This document shows, in pieces, positions 1 to 11,333 of a stretch of DNA of 64,000 nt (positions are counted from its first letter, which is position 1; every line of letters begins with the position of its first letter). The position numbers and the translations under genes are program-made. Below the pieces are notes generated by a model that was not told the DNA's origin, did not search any database, and worked only from the letters and a program-made list of their open reading frames with translations. The stretch comes from Pelobates cultripes (Eukaryota > Chordata > Amphibia > Anura > Pelobatidae), in contig OW240920.1 in NCBI GenBank assembly GCA_933207985.1, positions 127,977,628 to 128,041,627 of the forward strand, given 5' to 3'.

Positions 1-431
1 CTCCAGAAGGGGTGTCTTTCGATATTTCAAGAAGAACTAAATCAGCGACTAAACAAGTTTTCTATCCACACCTCCCGCACCAACCGAAGCTGTGCCCAAT
101 TCTATGCTTAAAAGAATACGAAACCCGTACTTCTTCCCTAAGACCGTCAAACTACGGCCCTTTGTTCATTTCACTAAAGAAACCGCACCTACCAGTATCC
201 ACACCTACTCTCGCCCGTTGGGCCAAATGGTTATTGGCCTCGGCCGGGATAGACGTTACAATTTTTTCGGCCCATTCGGTCAGAGGCGCTATGGCTTCTA
301 AAGCATCGACAGTAGGGTGCCGGTTAGAAGACATCCTGAAGGCCGCAGACTGGTCTACGGAATCCACATTCCGGAACTTCTATTTTAAACCAATCCAACA
401 TTTCTCGGACAGAGTCATTGCTCAGCTTTGA
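1..431 (+). pseudogene. DIRS-type tyrosine recombinase, C-terminal part (runs in from left edge)
   Basis: The open frame (about 139 residues to the stop at 429-431) carries the C-terminal catalytic block of a tyrosine recombinase: AHSVRGAMASKA (the H-x-x-R box), then a tryptophan-rich stretch and the nucleophile region FRNFYFKP. This arrangement is characteristic of DIRS-group retrotransposons, which integrate with a recombinase instead of a DDE integrase. The start lies outside the window, so the reverse transcriptase, RNase H and methyltransferase parts cannot be seen. The inverted repeats directly downstream support the DIRS assignment. The visible part has no internal stop, but the element is cut by the window edge and its overall integrity is unknown. 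Confidence 0.85.
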
Positions 432-1172
432 AAGAGCATAATAGGAGCCTCCGTGTCTTTAATAAAATTCCTAGATTTTACTATTAACATGACGTAAAGT
501 CATGATTTTATTAAAGACACGGAGGCGAGTATTATTCCCTCCCACCCTCCCTGGGTGGAGGGATTGGTTTTTTCTCACGGATACCAACCACAGATCAGGT
601 GGACTCCTACAATGTAGATACCTGTAGGTGCGCTCATACGTCTCTCAGGTAGGTGACTTTGTGATATAGTAGACATAATCTTATATTACCTTTTGATATG
701 TCGACATGACTACTACGTTATACGACTTAGTTTTTACCTACATGAAGTTACATGATGCAACCAGTTGCCGACCATATATTACCATATTTTCTCCTCTCTT
801 TTAGCCTGAATCATACTGTCAAAGTGGTGATTTTCCGTTACAAAGCGTTACAGTCTAACCTCAAGGATTGGACATTACCTTTCGCCCACTGTTCCTGTTC
901 GGGCCAAGTTACAGTTCGGTTATGGATCTGGTCTTCGGATCACGGAAGAAAGAGGAAGAAGCATGGAGTGCTACACCTTATATACTAAGGGGGTGGATAC
1001 CTATGAGCACTGTTCCATATGCTAATGTTATTGTTATTTTTTTCTCTCATTTGCATATATCTCTCTTCGCTGCTGAGGGAGAATTAAAGAAAGAGAAGCA
1101 TAATACTCGCCTCCGTGTCTTTAATAAAATCATGACTTTACGTCATGTTAATAGTAAAATCTAGGAATTTTC
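432..1172 (+). repeat. DIRS 3' end with inverted terminal/complementary repeats
   Basis: About 72 bases at 462-533 recur as the reverse complement at about 1098-1171 (shared core: ATGACGTAAAGTCATG, AAAGACACGGAGGC). The left copy is also a hairpin: GCCTCCGTGTCTTTAATAAA at about 453 pairs with its complement ending near 526. DIRS elements end in inverted terminal repeats and carry an internal complementary region, so this block after the recombinase fits the element's right end. No gene is evident between the repeats. Confidence 0.75.
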
Positions 1173-1489
1173 GTTTCCTTTCAAGAAACGCTGTAGTGTT
1201 AGGAATACAAACCTGTCCGTGGAGCTCCGTCCATAGTTATATACAGGTCCATGCCCAACAAAAATGAATAAAATAAAAGCCAAACTGGAAGCATTGCTGA
1301 CTTGGACACTATACAGTAACGTACCTACCATGCTCACAGGGGTGGCCACTGCAACCGGGCCCGGCACTCCAGAGGTCCTGGCTACAGCTGCGACCTTTAT
1401 GACCGTGTGACACCGGCATATCTTCAGGGCCGGAGCACAGCAGCATGGGCCCGGTGTACGCAGTTGTCGGGTAACTGCAACTCCTGCTG
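1173..1489. other. Unassigned spacer between DIRS end and Ty3/gypsy fragment
   Basis: No convincing coding frame. It contains GC-rich, imperfectly self-complementary sequence (1340-1470) and may include decayed upstream gypsy sequence. The overlapping minus-strand open frames show no recognisable domain. Confidence 0.4.
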
Positions 1490-2162
1490 CTGTGGCCCAC
1501 GTCAACAAAAGACAAGAACTTAGACTTCTACTACCCATAACAATGAAATGGGAAGGGCAGACAGTTCATACTCTAGCCTTAATTGATTCTGGTGCTGTCG
1601 AGAATTTTGTTGACCCTACTTTTGCCAAGACTTATTCTCTCCCATTAAAAGAAAGACCAACAGCCTTGGCCGTAGAGGCCATAGATGGTAGACCACTTCA
1701 AGTTCCTGTCATTACTAAGGAGACTATACCGTTTTTGTTGACTGTAGGCATTTAACATCAGGAAGTAATAATCCAACAACAAATAACCTCTCCTACTTTC
1801 CCTATCGTTCTTGGTTTTCCTTGACTTTCTAAGCATAATCCTGTGATAGATTGGGAGAGAAAGGAGATCACCAAGTGGAGTGAGTCTTGTATGAATGGGT
1901 GTATGACTAAAGTTAAACCTGTTTGCCTACTAAATGTTCCCACCATGGAACCATTGTTGACACAGGTACCAAACCCTTATCTAGACCTTAAGGCTGTTGT
2001 TGATCAAACATCCCTATGACTTGCTTCCTGGAACTATGCCTCCGAGAGGCTCAGTTTATCCCTTGTCTGCTAAAGAGAACAAAGTGCTGGAGCAATACAT
2101 TACTGAGAATTTAAGAAAAGGCTTCATAACCAAGTCATATTCACCTGCTGGTGCAGGTTTCT
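1490..2162 (+). pseudogene. Ty3/gypsy pol fragment 1: aspartic protease and start of reverse transcriptase
   Basis: A retropepsin-like segment at 1492-1755 contains ALIDSGAVENFVD, the DSG active-site version of DTG. After stops and frameshifts, 1997-2162 encodes the conserved entry to a Ty3/gypsy reverse transcriptase ([20 protein letters not shown], then SPAGAGF). The reading breaks off at GTTTCT (2157-2162). The next expected part of the same domain resumes at 11977, so this is the left piece of one element split by a later insertion. Several stops (for example at 1753-1755) make it non-functional. Confidence 0.8.
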
Positions 2163-2184
2163 GGATAAGTGTAAAATAATACAT

Positions 2185-2480
2185 CTAGTAGTCTTGATCC
2201 AAAGCTAGTGCAGCGTGTACACATGGCTGTATCTAGTAGGCCTGAATTTTACGATCAGTTTCTGTATATTGATTGCTGAAAACAGGTTGTGGAAGGATTG
2301 CCCAAATGGATTAAAGTATGCCACGAGGAGCAATGTCGCCTCATGGTGGCCATGACTCGCCTGTCCATCAGGGCCGTAACTCCGCCCATTTTAGATACGC
2401 CCACTGAATCTGAGCTTCCTCTACCACCCCCTTACTCCTCCTCCAAGGCTAGAGTGTCAGGGTCTTACCTGAGTTGGGAG
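2185..2480 (+). pseudogene. Endogenous retrovirus gag: matrix part with PPPY late-domain motif
   Basis: Plus-strand reading gives a matrix-like segment (KLVQRVHMAVSSRPEFYDQF) and then, beyond an in-frame TGA at about 2277, a segment containing LPKWIKVCHEEQ and the PPPY late-budding motif. In gammaretroviruses PPPY recruits Nedd4-type ligases and sits between matrix and capsid. The N-terminus, its myristoylation site and the whole 5' LTR and leader are missing. The frame is interrupted near 2480 by a non-retroviral insert. Confidence 0.65.
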
Positions 2481-3062
2481 TCTGTAGCGCAGATATGATG
2501 CTCACCCTTGCAGATAGCCACAGGCCGAGGTGGTCAGGTAAGAATTCACCTGGCCTGTGGGTCTGTGCACGGGGGCTGTGCAGGATGCAGTACCAATACG
2601 CAGGACAGGCAAGGACTGAACCAGCAGGATGGTCGAGGGATAGCCGAGGTCAAAGGATGCCAGAGGACAGGAACAGCGAGGAGTAGCCGAAGTCAAGGGA
2701 TGCCAGAAGTCAGAATAAACGAGTCAGGAAGCCGGGGTCAATAATGCGAAGCGATGAAACAGGAACACTGGAACAAACAGGATCAAGGACTTGACACTGA
2801 GCACAGGGCGAGGCTGGGTTTATATACCCTGCTGATGACTGATCAGAGTCAGGTGAAACACAGCCAAGTCAAGGTGCAGCCCCCAGAGTAGTAGCCATGT
2901 CAGGATGAACAGGATTGGAATCAGTCTTCACTGTAAATAGCTGCTGTGGCTCAGAGGTAGAAAGCAGGACCAGGACTGAGAAGATCCCCGGTTCAAGTCC
3001 CCTGTTGGGAACTCCAAGAGCGACCACGTCTTGCCGTCTGTCTATCAGGTGAGAACCGTGAC
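2481..3062 (-). mobile_element. Solo-LTR-like insertion inside gag (minus strand)
   Basis: Retroviral gag-like reading stops near 2480 and resumes after about 3062. On the minus strand the insert begins TGTCACGGTTCTCACC and carries a TATA-like GGTATATAAACCC (around 2815-2830), followed by pyrimidine-rich sequence with repeated GACCTCGGC or GACTTCGGC motifs. The same style occurs at 39290-39610 and 47820-48260. I infer a solo LTR or LTR-related repeat. No clean target duplication was found, so the boundaries are approximate. Confidence 0.45.
2941..3012 (+). repeat. tRNA-like segment (A and B boxes)
   Basis: TGGCTCAGAGGT at 2947-2958 matches a polymerase III A box. GGTTCAAGTCC at 2990-3000 is a perfect B box. 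Their spacing of 31 bases is that of a tRNA gene. The expected anticodon and T stems do not pair, so this is more likely a tRNA-derived SINE head or decayed tRNA than a working tRNA gene. Confidence 0.4.
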
Positions 3063-4498
3063 ATAGAGCAGGTGTTGCCGGTGTTGCCACTCCCCCTACC
3101 ATCCAGCTCAGAGCCCAGCCCACTCACCTTAAGCCCTCCCCTTCCGGTCCCTACCTCCATAATTCTACCTATCCGGATTTGACGTCATTTCTGGTTCCTG
3201 GTCAGGCTCTTCTCAGCCCGGCCCGGAATATCCTGTTAACTGATCTTTCATTCAGTAAAAATTAGTTGTCCCCATCCCCTTGTCTCACTACCCCTAGACC
3301 AGAACTTAATATTAAACAACCTCATCGAAGCCCTGTAATAACCCGACAGATGACTGGTACACTCCAACCCCGACATTACCAAATGCCTCTCTGACTTACA
3401 CCGGGCCCAACACATGATAATGGTCAATTGCAACATGCAGACCCTGTATTTGTTTATGTTCCTTTCACTACGACTGACTTATTTAATTGGAAGACACATC
3501 ATTCTTCATACACTGATAAGCCTCAAGCCATGACAGATTTGGTTGCCTCGATCATACAAACCCACAATCCTACCTGGTCTGGTTGCCAGCAATTATCATT
3601 GACTTTATTTAATAATGAGGAAAGGACTCGGATCAATCAAGCGGCTATTAAAGCGCTTCAGGAAGTGGCCCGTGTACAGAACCAGGCCAATCCGGCTGCA
3701 TGGGCTGCAGCCCATTACCCGAATGTGGATCCGAATTGGAATGTTAATGGCGCTGATATGCCCCATTTAAGAGCTTATAGGGAAGCCATAATTGCTGGCA
3801 TGAGGGCAGGAGGGAAAAAGGCAATCAATATGTCAAAGACGGCTGAGGTGTTGCAGAAAGTTGACGAGTCACCTAGTGCCTTTTATGAAAGATTACTGGA
3901 GGCATACAGATTGTATACTCCTTTTAATCCAGAGGCTCCTGAGAATTCCTGAATGGTCAATTCAGCCTTTGTCAGCCAGGCCCAAGGTGATATTAAAAGG
4001 AAATTACAGAAGTTAGAGGGATTTGTAGGGATGTCAATATCACAGTTGATGGAGATTGCGCATAAGGTATACATGAATAGAGAAACAGAGACAAAGAGGG
4101 AGGAAGAACGTAAAATGAGGAAGAAGGCAGATATGCTAGCGGTAGCTTTTGCTAGTGTAGAGAGACCGGGAAGGAAGATGAATAGAGGAGTTGAAAACAG
4201 GTTGAGTAGGGGACCACTAAGTAGGAATCAGTGTGCATATTGTAGGGAGGAAGGACATTGGAGGAATGAATGCCCGCAGAGAGAGCAGTATGAAAATGAT
4301 CGACAAGAAGAGAGAAGAGTGCGGGTAGGTTATGGTGGTAATTATAGAGGCAGAGGAAGAGGAAGTTTTGGAGGAAATAGTGGGAATAATAAAGGAAGTG
4401 TTCAAGGGGACAGATATTATCCACCCACGCAGAGACCTAGAGAAAGAGAGGATAGAGATTTTGTGGGTCTGGCTGACACTGTCATGGAGGACTATTGA
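3063..4498 (+). pseudogene. Endogenous retrovirus gag: p12-like tail, capsid, nucleocapsid
   Basis: The capsid begins near VFVYVPFTTTDLFNWK (about 3446) and shows the gammaretroviral core-shell pattern, ending in a charged region rich in K, E and R. A single CCHC zinc knuckle, CAYCREEGHWRNEC, is at about 4231-4272, followed by a basic RG-rich tail. Stops at 3950-3952 (mid-capsid) and 4496-4498 break the frame. The second lies at the normal gag end and the protease follows in the same frame, as in gammaretroviruses that make Gag-Pol by stop-codon readthrough. The 3063-3440 part is poorly conserved and was placed by context. Confidence 0.85.
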
Positions 4499-4861
4499 TA
4501 CCGACCGGGCTCCATCCCCCTTGGCCGAGCGGAGCCTATGGTCGATGTAGCAATAGGGGGAAAGAGAAGTCCTTTCATGATCGATACTGGGGCTGAACAT
4601 TCCATGGTGACTAAATTAGTTGTTCCTCCATCAGGAAAAACCATTACAGTAATAGGAGCAACTGGGAAGAGCATTGCTAGACCGGTTCTTAAGAGTCGCA
4701 CTTGCATTCTGGGAGGCCATTTGGTGAAGTACCAATTTCTATATATGCCTGAGTGTCCAATCCAACTTCTGGGATGAGATTTATTATCAAAGCTTCAAGC
4801 CCAGATAACCTTTTTACCCAATGGATCGACATCCCTGAAATTTAATGGATCATCGGGCATA
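4499..4861 (+). pseudogene. Endogenous retrovirus protease
   Basis: The frame continues from gag without a shift. The aspartic protease active site MIDTGAEHSMV lies near 4578-4610, and the C-terminal segment ends in PIQLLG before an in-frame TGA at 4775-4777. The domain has the length of a retroviral protease (about 100 residues), sits between nucleocapsid and reverse transcriptase, and would cleave the Gag and Gag-Pol precursors. The stop just after the substrate-flap region makes this copy defective. Confidence 0.8.
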
Positions 4862-6949
4862 ATGGCGATATCGGTGCCAAGGGAAGAAGAATGTCGCTTC
4901 TATACCATAATGACAAGTGTAAATCCTAAGAGTGATGAATCCCTATTTGATATTCCAGGAGTATGGGCAGAAAATAATCCACCAGGGCTTGCCCGTAATA
5001 TTCCACCTATACGTATTGAGTTGAAGCTTGGGGCTTATCCCGTGAGTCTACGACAGTACCATATACCCCAAAAGGCAAAGAGAAACATACAGACCTACTT
5101 GGATAAGTTCGCAAGGTATGGTATCCTAAAATTCTGTACTTCCCCCTGGAATACTCCATTGTTACCTGTTCAGAGGCCAGGATCAGATGAGTATCGTCCG
5201 GTGCAAGATTTAAGAGCATTTAATGATGCGGTAGTTAAGATACACCCAGTTGTACCCAACCCTTATAATCTGCTTGCCTTGATACCAGGTGGGGCAACAT
5301 ACTTTACAGTCTTAGACCTCAAGGATGCTTTCTTTTGTCTTCGAATTGCTGCTGAGAGTCAGTGTATCTTTGCCTTCCAATGGGAAGATGCTGTTACAGG
5401 TTCAAAGCGTCAGATGACTTGGACTAGATTACCTCAAGGGTTCAAGAATTCACCCACCCTATTTGGATCCGCATTAAGCCAGGACCTGCAAGATTTCAAG
5501 TCCATCCCAGGAGAATGTGTATTACTTTAGTATGTGGATGATTTGTTGATAGCGGCAATTACTAAAGAGATATGCCAACAAGCAACTTATGATCTACTTC
5601 AAATTCTCTGGAAGGCAGGATACAAAGTATCTAGGAAGAAAGCGCAATTGTGCCAGTCAACTGTCAAGTATTTAGAATTCCATATCTCTGAAGGTCAAAG
5701 AGATATGGGACCCGAAAGGAAAGAAGCGGTATGTCAGATACCGATACCTAAGAATAGAAGACAGGTGCGGGAATTCTTAGGAGCAGCAGGATTCTGTAGG
5801 ATATGGATTCCTAATTACGCGATATTTGCGAAACCCTTATATGGAGCTATAAAAGGCACAGAACATGACCCCTTCCTATGGATTACTGAACAGCAGAAGG
5901 CATTTGAGGATATCAAGAAACCACTAATGAGTGCCCCAGCCCTAGGTCTACCTGATCATACACGTCCATTCTATCTGTATGTACATGAGCAAAGAAGAAT
6001 GGCTGTGGGAGTACTAACTCAATATTTGGGATCGTGGCAACGACCTGTCGCGTACATGTCCAAACAGTTGGATGCGGTGGCTAGTGGTCTTCCACCTTGT
6101 CTGCGAGCAGTGGCCGCCGCTGCCCTGTTGGTAGCAGAAGCTGACAAGCTTACACTGGGAAAAGAACTCTACGTGCGAGTATCTCATGCAGTACAGACTC
6201 TATTGGATTACAAAGGTAATCATTGGTTCAGTAATAGCCGGATGACTAAATATCAAGCCATGCTATGCGAAAATCCAAGCGTACACCTTGAGACTGTTAA
6301 TACCCTGAATCCAGCTACCCTTTTGCCACAACCTATTGAAAGTCAACATGATTGTTTGGAGATAATGGATGAGGTATTTTCAAGCCGACCGGACCTTCAT
6401 GACTTTCCCATCCAGAACCCGGATGTACAGTATTATACGGATGGTAGTAGCTATGTGAAAGAAGGAATTCGCTATGCAGGATATGCGGTAACAACTATAG
6501 ACAAGGTGATAGAGGCACGGCCACTGTCAAAAGGGACATCAGCACAGAAGGCAGAAATGATTGCATTGACACGGGCCTTGCAATTGGCTGAAGGGTTGAA
6601 GGTGAACATATATACTGATTCAAAATATGCATTTTTAACCACTCATGCCCATGGAGCCTTGTATAAAGAAAGAGGGTTGTTGAATTCAGAAGGGAAAGAA
6701 ATTAAGTATGCAGCTGAAATTCTTCAACTATTGGAAGCAGTATGGGAGCCAAAGGAGGTCGGTATTACACATTGTAGAGCACATCTGAGAGGCGATAGTG
6801 ATGTGGTAAGAGGAAATCGTATGGCAGACAGTGCGGCTAAGCGTGTTGCTGAATCTGGACAGGAGGAATATGAGGGGTACGTCGCTGCCCTTGTGCCAGC
6901 CCCTTTGTCTCAATGGACTCCGATTTATACAACTCAAGAGATGGAGTAG
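4862..6949 (+). pseudogene. Endogenous retrovirus reverse transcriptase and RNase H
   Basis: Fingers and palm occupy 4862-5530: YRPVQDLRAFND, then FTVLDLKDAFFCLRI (first catalytic aspartate) and LPQGFKNSPTLF. An in-frame TAG at 5528-5530 lies directly before the catalytic YVDDLL (from 5531). The connection domain follows, then an RNase H with YTDGSSY (about 6434), a glutamate in QKAEMIALTRAL and IYTDSKYAF. The order and the YVDD box are gammaretrovirus-like. A second TAG at 6947-6949 separates RNase H from integrase. Apart from these stops the domain is well preserved, so the copy is not very old. Confidence 0.9.
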
Positions 6950-7980
6950 TTGAAGACTGAGGCGGGAAAATATTTGGAGAACAATTGGTATCAGTTAGAA
7001 GATGGAAGAATAGTCATTCCGACATCTCTGGCTATAGAGATTGTTCAGAACTTCCACAATGGCACACATCCAGGAAGAGATAGTATGGAAGAAACTCTCA
7101 GGAAACATTTCTATATACCAAGATTATCCAATCTAACTCAAGCCATTGTTCGAAGATGTGTTCTGTGTGCAAAGAACAACGCAAGACAAGGCCCTGTTAA
7201 ACCTCCTGGGGTCCAGTATATAGGAGGACTCCCCATGTCAGATCTGCAAATAGATTATACGGTAATGCCTAAATCTGAAGGATATCGTTATCTGTTGGTA
7301 GCTGTGTGTACCTACTCAGGTTGGGTAGAAGCTTGTCCAACTCGTACGGAAAAAGCAGGAGAAGTTGTCCGATTCTTGTTGCGAGAGGTTATACCCAGAT
7401 ATAGACTCACGTGCTCTATAGGATCAGATAATGGCCCAGCCTTTATTCATCAGTGCCTACAACAACTGACTCATATGCCAGAGTTCTGGGAAGGTGGAAA
7501 GGATGAACAGAACTATAAAGACCCAGTTGGCAAAAATGTGTCAAGAGACCCAGCTTAAGTGGAATGTTCTTTTGCCAATAGCTCTGTTGCGCATACGTAG
7601 TACTCCAACCAGGAGAATGGGTCTGTCTCCTTTTGAAATTATGTATGGGCGACCACCTCCTATACTCAGTAATCTAAGGGGGATTTGAGTCAGTTGGGTG
7701 AAGGAATTACTCGGCAGCAGGTTGTAGAGTTGGGTAGAACTATGGAGGAAGTACAGAAATGGGTACATATATCACCCTGTTCATTCTTACCATCCAGGAG
7801 ATCAAGTGTGGATAAAAGAATGGAATAGGTCCAAAATGGAGAGGTCCTTATGTTGTTCTTTTGTCCACTCCAACAGCTGTAAAGGTGGCAGAAGTGACTC
7901 CATGGATTTATCACTCTAGGGTTAAACCAGCAGCAGACTCTTGGCAAGCCATTCCAGACCCTGAAAATCCTTGCAAGATC
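6950..7980 (+). pseudogene. Endogenous retrovirus integrase
   Basis: The N-terminal zinc-binding HHCC pattern is visible (HNGTHPGRD, then CVLCAKNN at about 7168). The catalytic core begins with LQIDYTVMP (first D) and contains IGSDNGPAF (second D). Near 7480 the frame is disrupted by a short deletion with frameshift. The glutamate-helix region and C-terminal part (KVERMNRTIKTQ, then SPFEIMYGRPP) continue in another frame from about 7494 to 7688. The SH3-like C-terminal end is decayed. The product would insert proviral DNA; this copy cannot. Confidence 0.85.
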
Positions 7981-8225
7981 CGGTTAAAGCGAGTGACTCA
8001 GTCGGAGTGAGTGCGAAGTATTGGGACATCGTGGTTGGAAGTATTATTTTGAGATCAGCAAGTGTTTTGACGGCCATAATAAAGCCTGACTATCTGCCTA
8101 CGTGTCATAAGTCAGAGTGTCTTAAAGAGATCTCTGTGAAGGAAAGTGAGGATCAGAAGAACGCCAATCCTTGCAGCCCTCACATTCGGGAAGCTGAGGT
8201 GCCGTTGCACGGTCGAAGAAACAAG

Positions 8226-9629
8226 AATGAGGATACCAGGAGTAATTAATTTTATTGTGTATTTATGTGTTATAAATTTTCAGGGAGGTGAGAGTACAGA
8301 CATACAGAATTGTGATAGTTGCATTAAGACTACTAAGACAGGTAATCAAATATCCCAAACTCTTATTTGGCACTCACAATATGAATGTAAGGGATCTGTA
8401 TCTAAATGTAGATATTTGGATATTGATTACAGTGTTTGTCACCTAGCAGAAGGAGAGCCCTAATGTTTTGTTCCCCAAATTCCAACCCCATACAATTTGG
8501 TTGGTAATTCGGAATAGCAACTCTCAGGGGACCTTGATAAATAGGACGGTGATAAATACCATACATTCTACGGGTATTCTACTATTTGATGCATGTAAGT
8601 CAATCTCGGGTAGTAGAAAACCTTGGAATGTATGTGGTAATTTAAAGTGGGAACGAATTTATGGGTTCAATGACAAATATTTATGTCCCAGTAAAAGATC
8701 TACTGATCCTGATTGCCCAAATAGAGATTTTAATTTCTGTCCATATTGGTCTTGTGTGGGGTGGGCAACCTGGGGTAAAACAGTAGACCAAGATATGATT
8801 ATCCAAAGGTTGCCTACCACACCATATTGTAAGTCTATGGAGTGTAATCCGGTTCATATGACCATTTCTAATCCGCAACACTTCATAGACAAGTTTGGAA
8901 ATCTATTTGGGTTCCAAATATACGGAACAGTGTTGGATCCTGGGGCTATTATATATGTAGGCATTGAAACAGAGACAGTAGCAACCCAAACTCATTAGGG
9001 TTTTCATTCCTTCTATGAGGAGTTGAGTATTGAGGATAAAATTCCCCATAATGTTAAGAACCTATTTGTAGATTTAGCTGAGAGTATTGCAGGTAGTCTT
9101 AATGTAACTAACTGTTTTGTATGTGGAGGTACTAACATGGGAGACCAGTGGCCATGGGAAGAAAAGGAGGCATGGTACCCTGGTTCTGAGACAGATGAAC
9201 AACAGATACTTTCTCAGTCTGATCATCAAGTGAGTACTAGAGGTAAATCAGAATGGCGGTTGAAAACCTCTATTATAGGTCATGTTTGTATAGCTAGGAA
9301 AGGGATAATGTATAACACATCTGTAGGTGAGTTAACATGTTTGGGACAAAAGGCTTATAATGATAATACAAAAGATACTACTTGGTGGTCAGCTTCAAAT
9401 GTCAAATGTCAAATGCCTACTAATCCATTTGTCAATTACACTAATTTGAAAGAGGTATGGTTTGATTTATCTGCTACATCCAATTGGAGAGCCCCAGCAA
9501 ATCTGTACTGGATTTGTGGTAAGAAGGCATATTTGGAGTTACCACAAGACTGGGAAGGGGCATGTGTATTGGGTATGCTCAAACCATCCTTCTTCTTGTT
9601 GCCAATTGAAACAGGAGAGACCTTGGGAG
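8226..9629 (+). pseudogene. Endogenous retrovirus env surface subunit
   Basis: An ATG at about 8226 opens a hydrophobic signal-peptide-like start (IPGVINFIVYLCVINF). It is followed by a cysteine-rich ectodomain with many N-x-S/T sites. A frameshift near 8460 and a stop at 8996-8998 interrupt it. CFVCGG at about 9113 resembles the CxxC isomerase motif by which gamma-type surface subunits bond to the transmembrane subunit. The coding sequence is cut at a TTAA (9630-9633) by a T2 MITE and continues on its other side in the expected order. Confidence 0.75.
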
Positions 9630-9633
9630 TTAA

Positions 9634-10125
9634 AGGACCACTATAGTGCCAGGAAAACATACTCGTTTCCTGGCACTATAGTGCCCTGAGGGTACCCCCA
9701 CCCTCAGGGTCCCCCTCCCGCCCGGCTCTGGAAAGGGGAAAAGGGGTAAAACTTACCTTTTTCCAGCGCTGGGCGGGGAGCTCTCTGCCTCCGATCCTCC
9801 TCCGATCCGCCCCGTCGGCTGAATGCGCACGCGCGGCAAGAGCTGTGCGCGCATTCAGTCGGTCGCATAGGAAAGCATTATCAATGCTTTCCTATGGACC
9901 CTTGCGTGCTCTCACTGTGATTTTCACAGTGAGAATCACGCAAGCGCCTCTAGCGGCTGTCAATGAGACAGCCGCTAGATGCTTTGGGGCAAGGCTTAAC
10001 CCATTTATAAACATAGCAGTTTCTCTGAAACTGCTATGTTTATAAAAAAATGGGTTAACCCTAGCTGGACCTGGCACCCAGACTACTTCATTAAGCTAAG
10101 TGGTCTGGGTGCCTAGAGTGGTCCT
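9634..10125 (+). mobile_element. T2/Kolobok-like MITE inside env
   Basis: 492 bp flanked by TTAA on both sides (9630-9633 and 10126-10129). The ends are inverted: AGGACCACTATAG on the left and the complement of AGGACCACTCTAG on the right. Internally it is built of nested palindromes (for example AAACATAGCAGTTTC and its complement near 10010-10045). TTAA target duplication and an AGG terminus match the T2 MITEs and Kolobok-type transposons described from Xenopus. It has no coding capacity. Confidence 0.85.
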
Positions 10126-10129
10126 TTAA

Positions 10130-10805
10130 GGTTTATGATGTGAATCATAAAAAGAAGCGAGCATCTTTGAATATAGGTAGCTGGGAAGATTATGAGTGGC
10201 CTCCCCAACGTATTATTAATTATTATGGACCGGCTACTTGGGCAGAAGATGGTACTTATGGATATAGAACCCCAATATATATGCTTAATCGTATTATAAG
10301 ACTACAGGCGGTGGTTGAGATTATCACCAATGACACAGCACAAGCGCTCAATCTCCTAGCTAAACATAATACCTGAATGAGATCAGCCATCTATCAAAAT
10401 AGATTAGCTTTGGACTACTTATTAGCAGTAGAGGGAGGTGTATGCGGGAAGTTTAATCCAAGTAACTGTTGTCTGCACATGATGAAGGGCAGGCAGTGGC
10501 TGAACTTACCAGTCACATGGTTAAACTTGCCCATGTACCTACTCAGGTCTGGAGTGGGTATAACCCAAGTAGTTGGTTTTGGAAGTTGGTATGAGCAGCT
10601 TGGAGGGATTAAGGCATTAGTAGGAGGAGTAGTATTTATTATATTCATGTGTCTCTTTCTGCCCTGCTTAATTCCATTAGTGGTCAGGTTCATAGGAAGT
10701 GTTAAAGACAGCACTATTGAGAGGAAGACGGCTGCCCATGTAATGGCTGTCTGTAAATATGAACCTTTAGCTCAGAGAGAGCATATTCAGGATGGGGAAT
10801 GTTAG
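10130..10805 (+). pseudogene. Endogenous retrovirus env transmembrane subunit
   Basis: The env frame resumes right after the MITE. A basic cluster (KKKR at about 10142) could be part of the cleavage region. A heptad-repeat helix ([14 protein letters not shown]) precedes the disulfide-loop region [13 protein letters not shown], with an in-frame TGA at 10374-10376 between them. A membrane anchor ([20 protein letters not shown]) and a short cytoplasmic tail end at 10803-10805. Seven residues separate the first cysteine from the CC pair, against six in the classical CX6CC loop. The gene is broken by the MITE and stops. Confidence 0.8.
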
Positions 10806-10896
10806 AAGAATATGCTAAGGATGTTTACGAGGTCTGATCTGGTTCATGGCTACTATGATTGGTGATGCATCTGGAATTATTTTAAATCAGAAGCAT

Positions 10897-10910
10897 CAAA
10901 GGGGGGAATG
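10897..10910 (+). promoter_or_regulatory. Polypurine tract before the 3' LTR
   Basis: AAAGGGGGGAATG lies directly before the TG that opens the LTR, the usual place of the primer for plus-strand DNA synthesis. Confidence 0.7.
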
Positions 10911-11329
10911 TGATGGGATTCCAGTAAAATTAAAGTTTAGCAGGCCAAGATTGCCACAAGACATATGTAGGTACATGTGTTTGTAATATCAGTTAGTTAG
11001 TTATACGTAGCTAAGATACTGTCATCAATGTACTGAGCATGTGCAGGAATGCAGGAACTGGAATTACGCATCCCTCTCCTTTGTTTCAGATGAGCCACGT
11101 GGTTAGACTGGGTGGACGAGTTTAGACTCTGTTCATTGATTGGTTAAGGGTATGGGAGGAGCTACAGTGCTATATAATGAATGTTTTCCATGTGCTCGGT
11201 GCTCAGATCTGTTGTGGAACGTTAGTCCATCTGACACCCGATGATCGGTACGTGAATAAAGGCCTCTTACTTCCTGAATACCTGTGTCCATCTCTCTGTG
11301 TTTGGCTTCTGCACGCTTACACGGTTACA
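10911..11329 (+). repeat. Retroviral 3' LTR (about 419 bp)
   Basis: It begins TGATGGGATTCC and ends CACGGTTACA, giving TG...CA termini. It holds a TATA-like GCTATATAATG at about 11168 and a polyadenylation signal AATAAA at about 11255. Size and order (U3, TATA, polyadenylation signal, short U5) fit a gammaretroviral LTR. No matching 5' LTR occurs upstream of gag in this window. The LTR end abuts LINE coding sequence. Confidence 0.75.
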
Positions 11330-11333
11330 GGCA

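Noticed and set aside
2947..3000. Functional tRNA gene
   Set aside because: A and B boxes are good but anticodon and T stems do not pair; kept only as a tRNA-like repeat.
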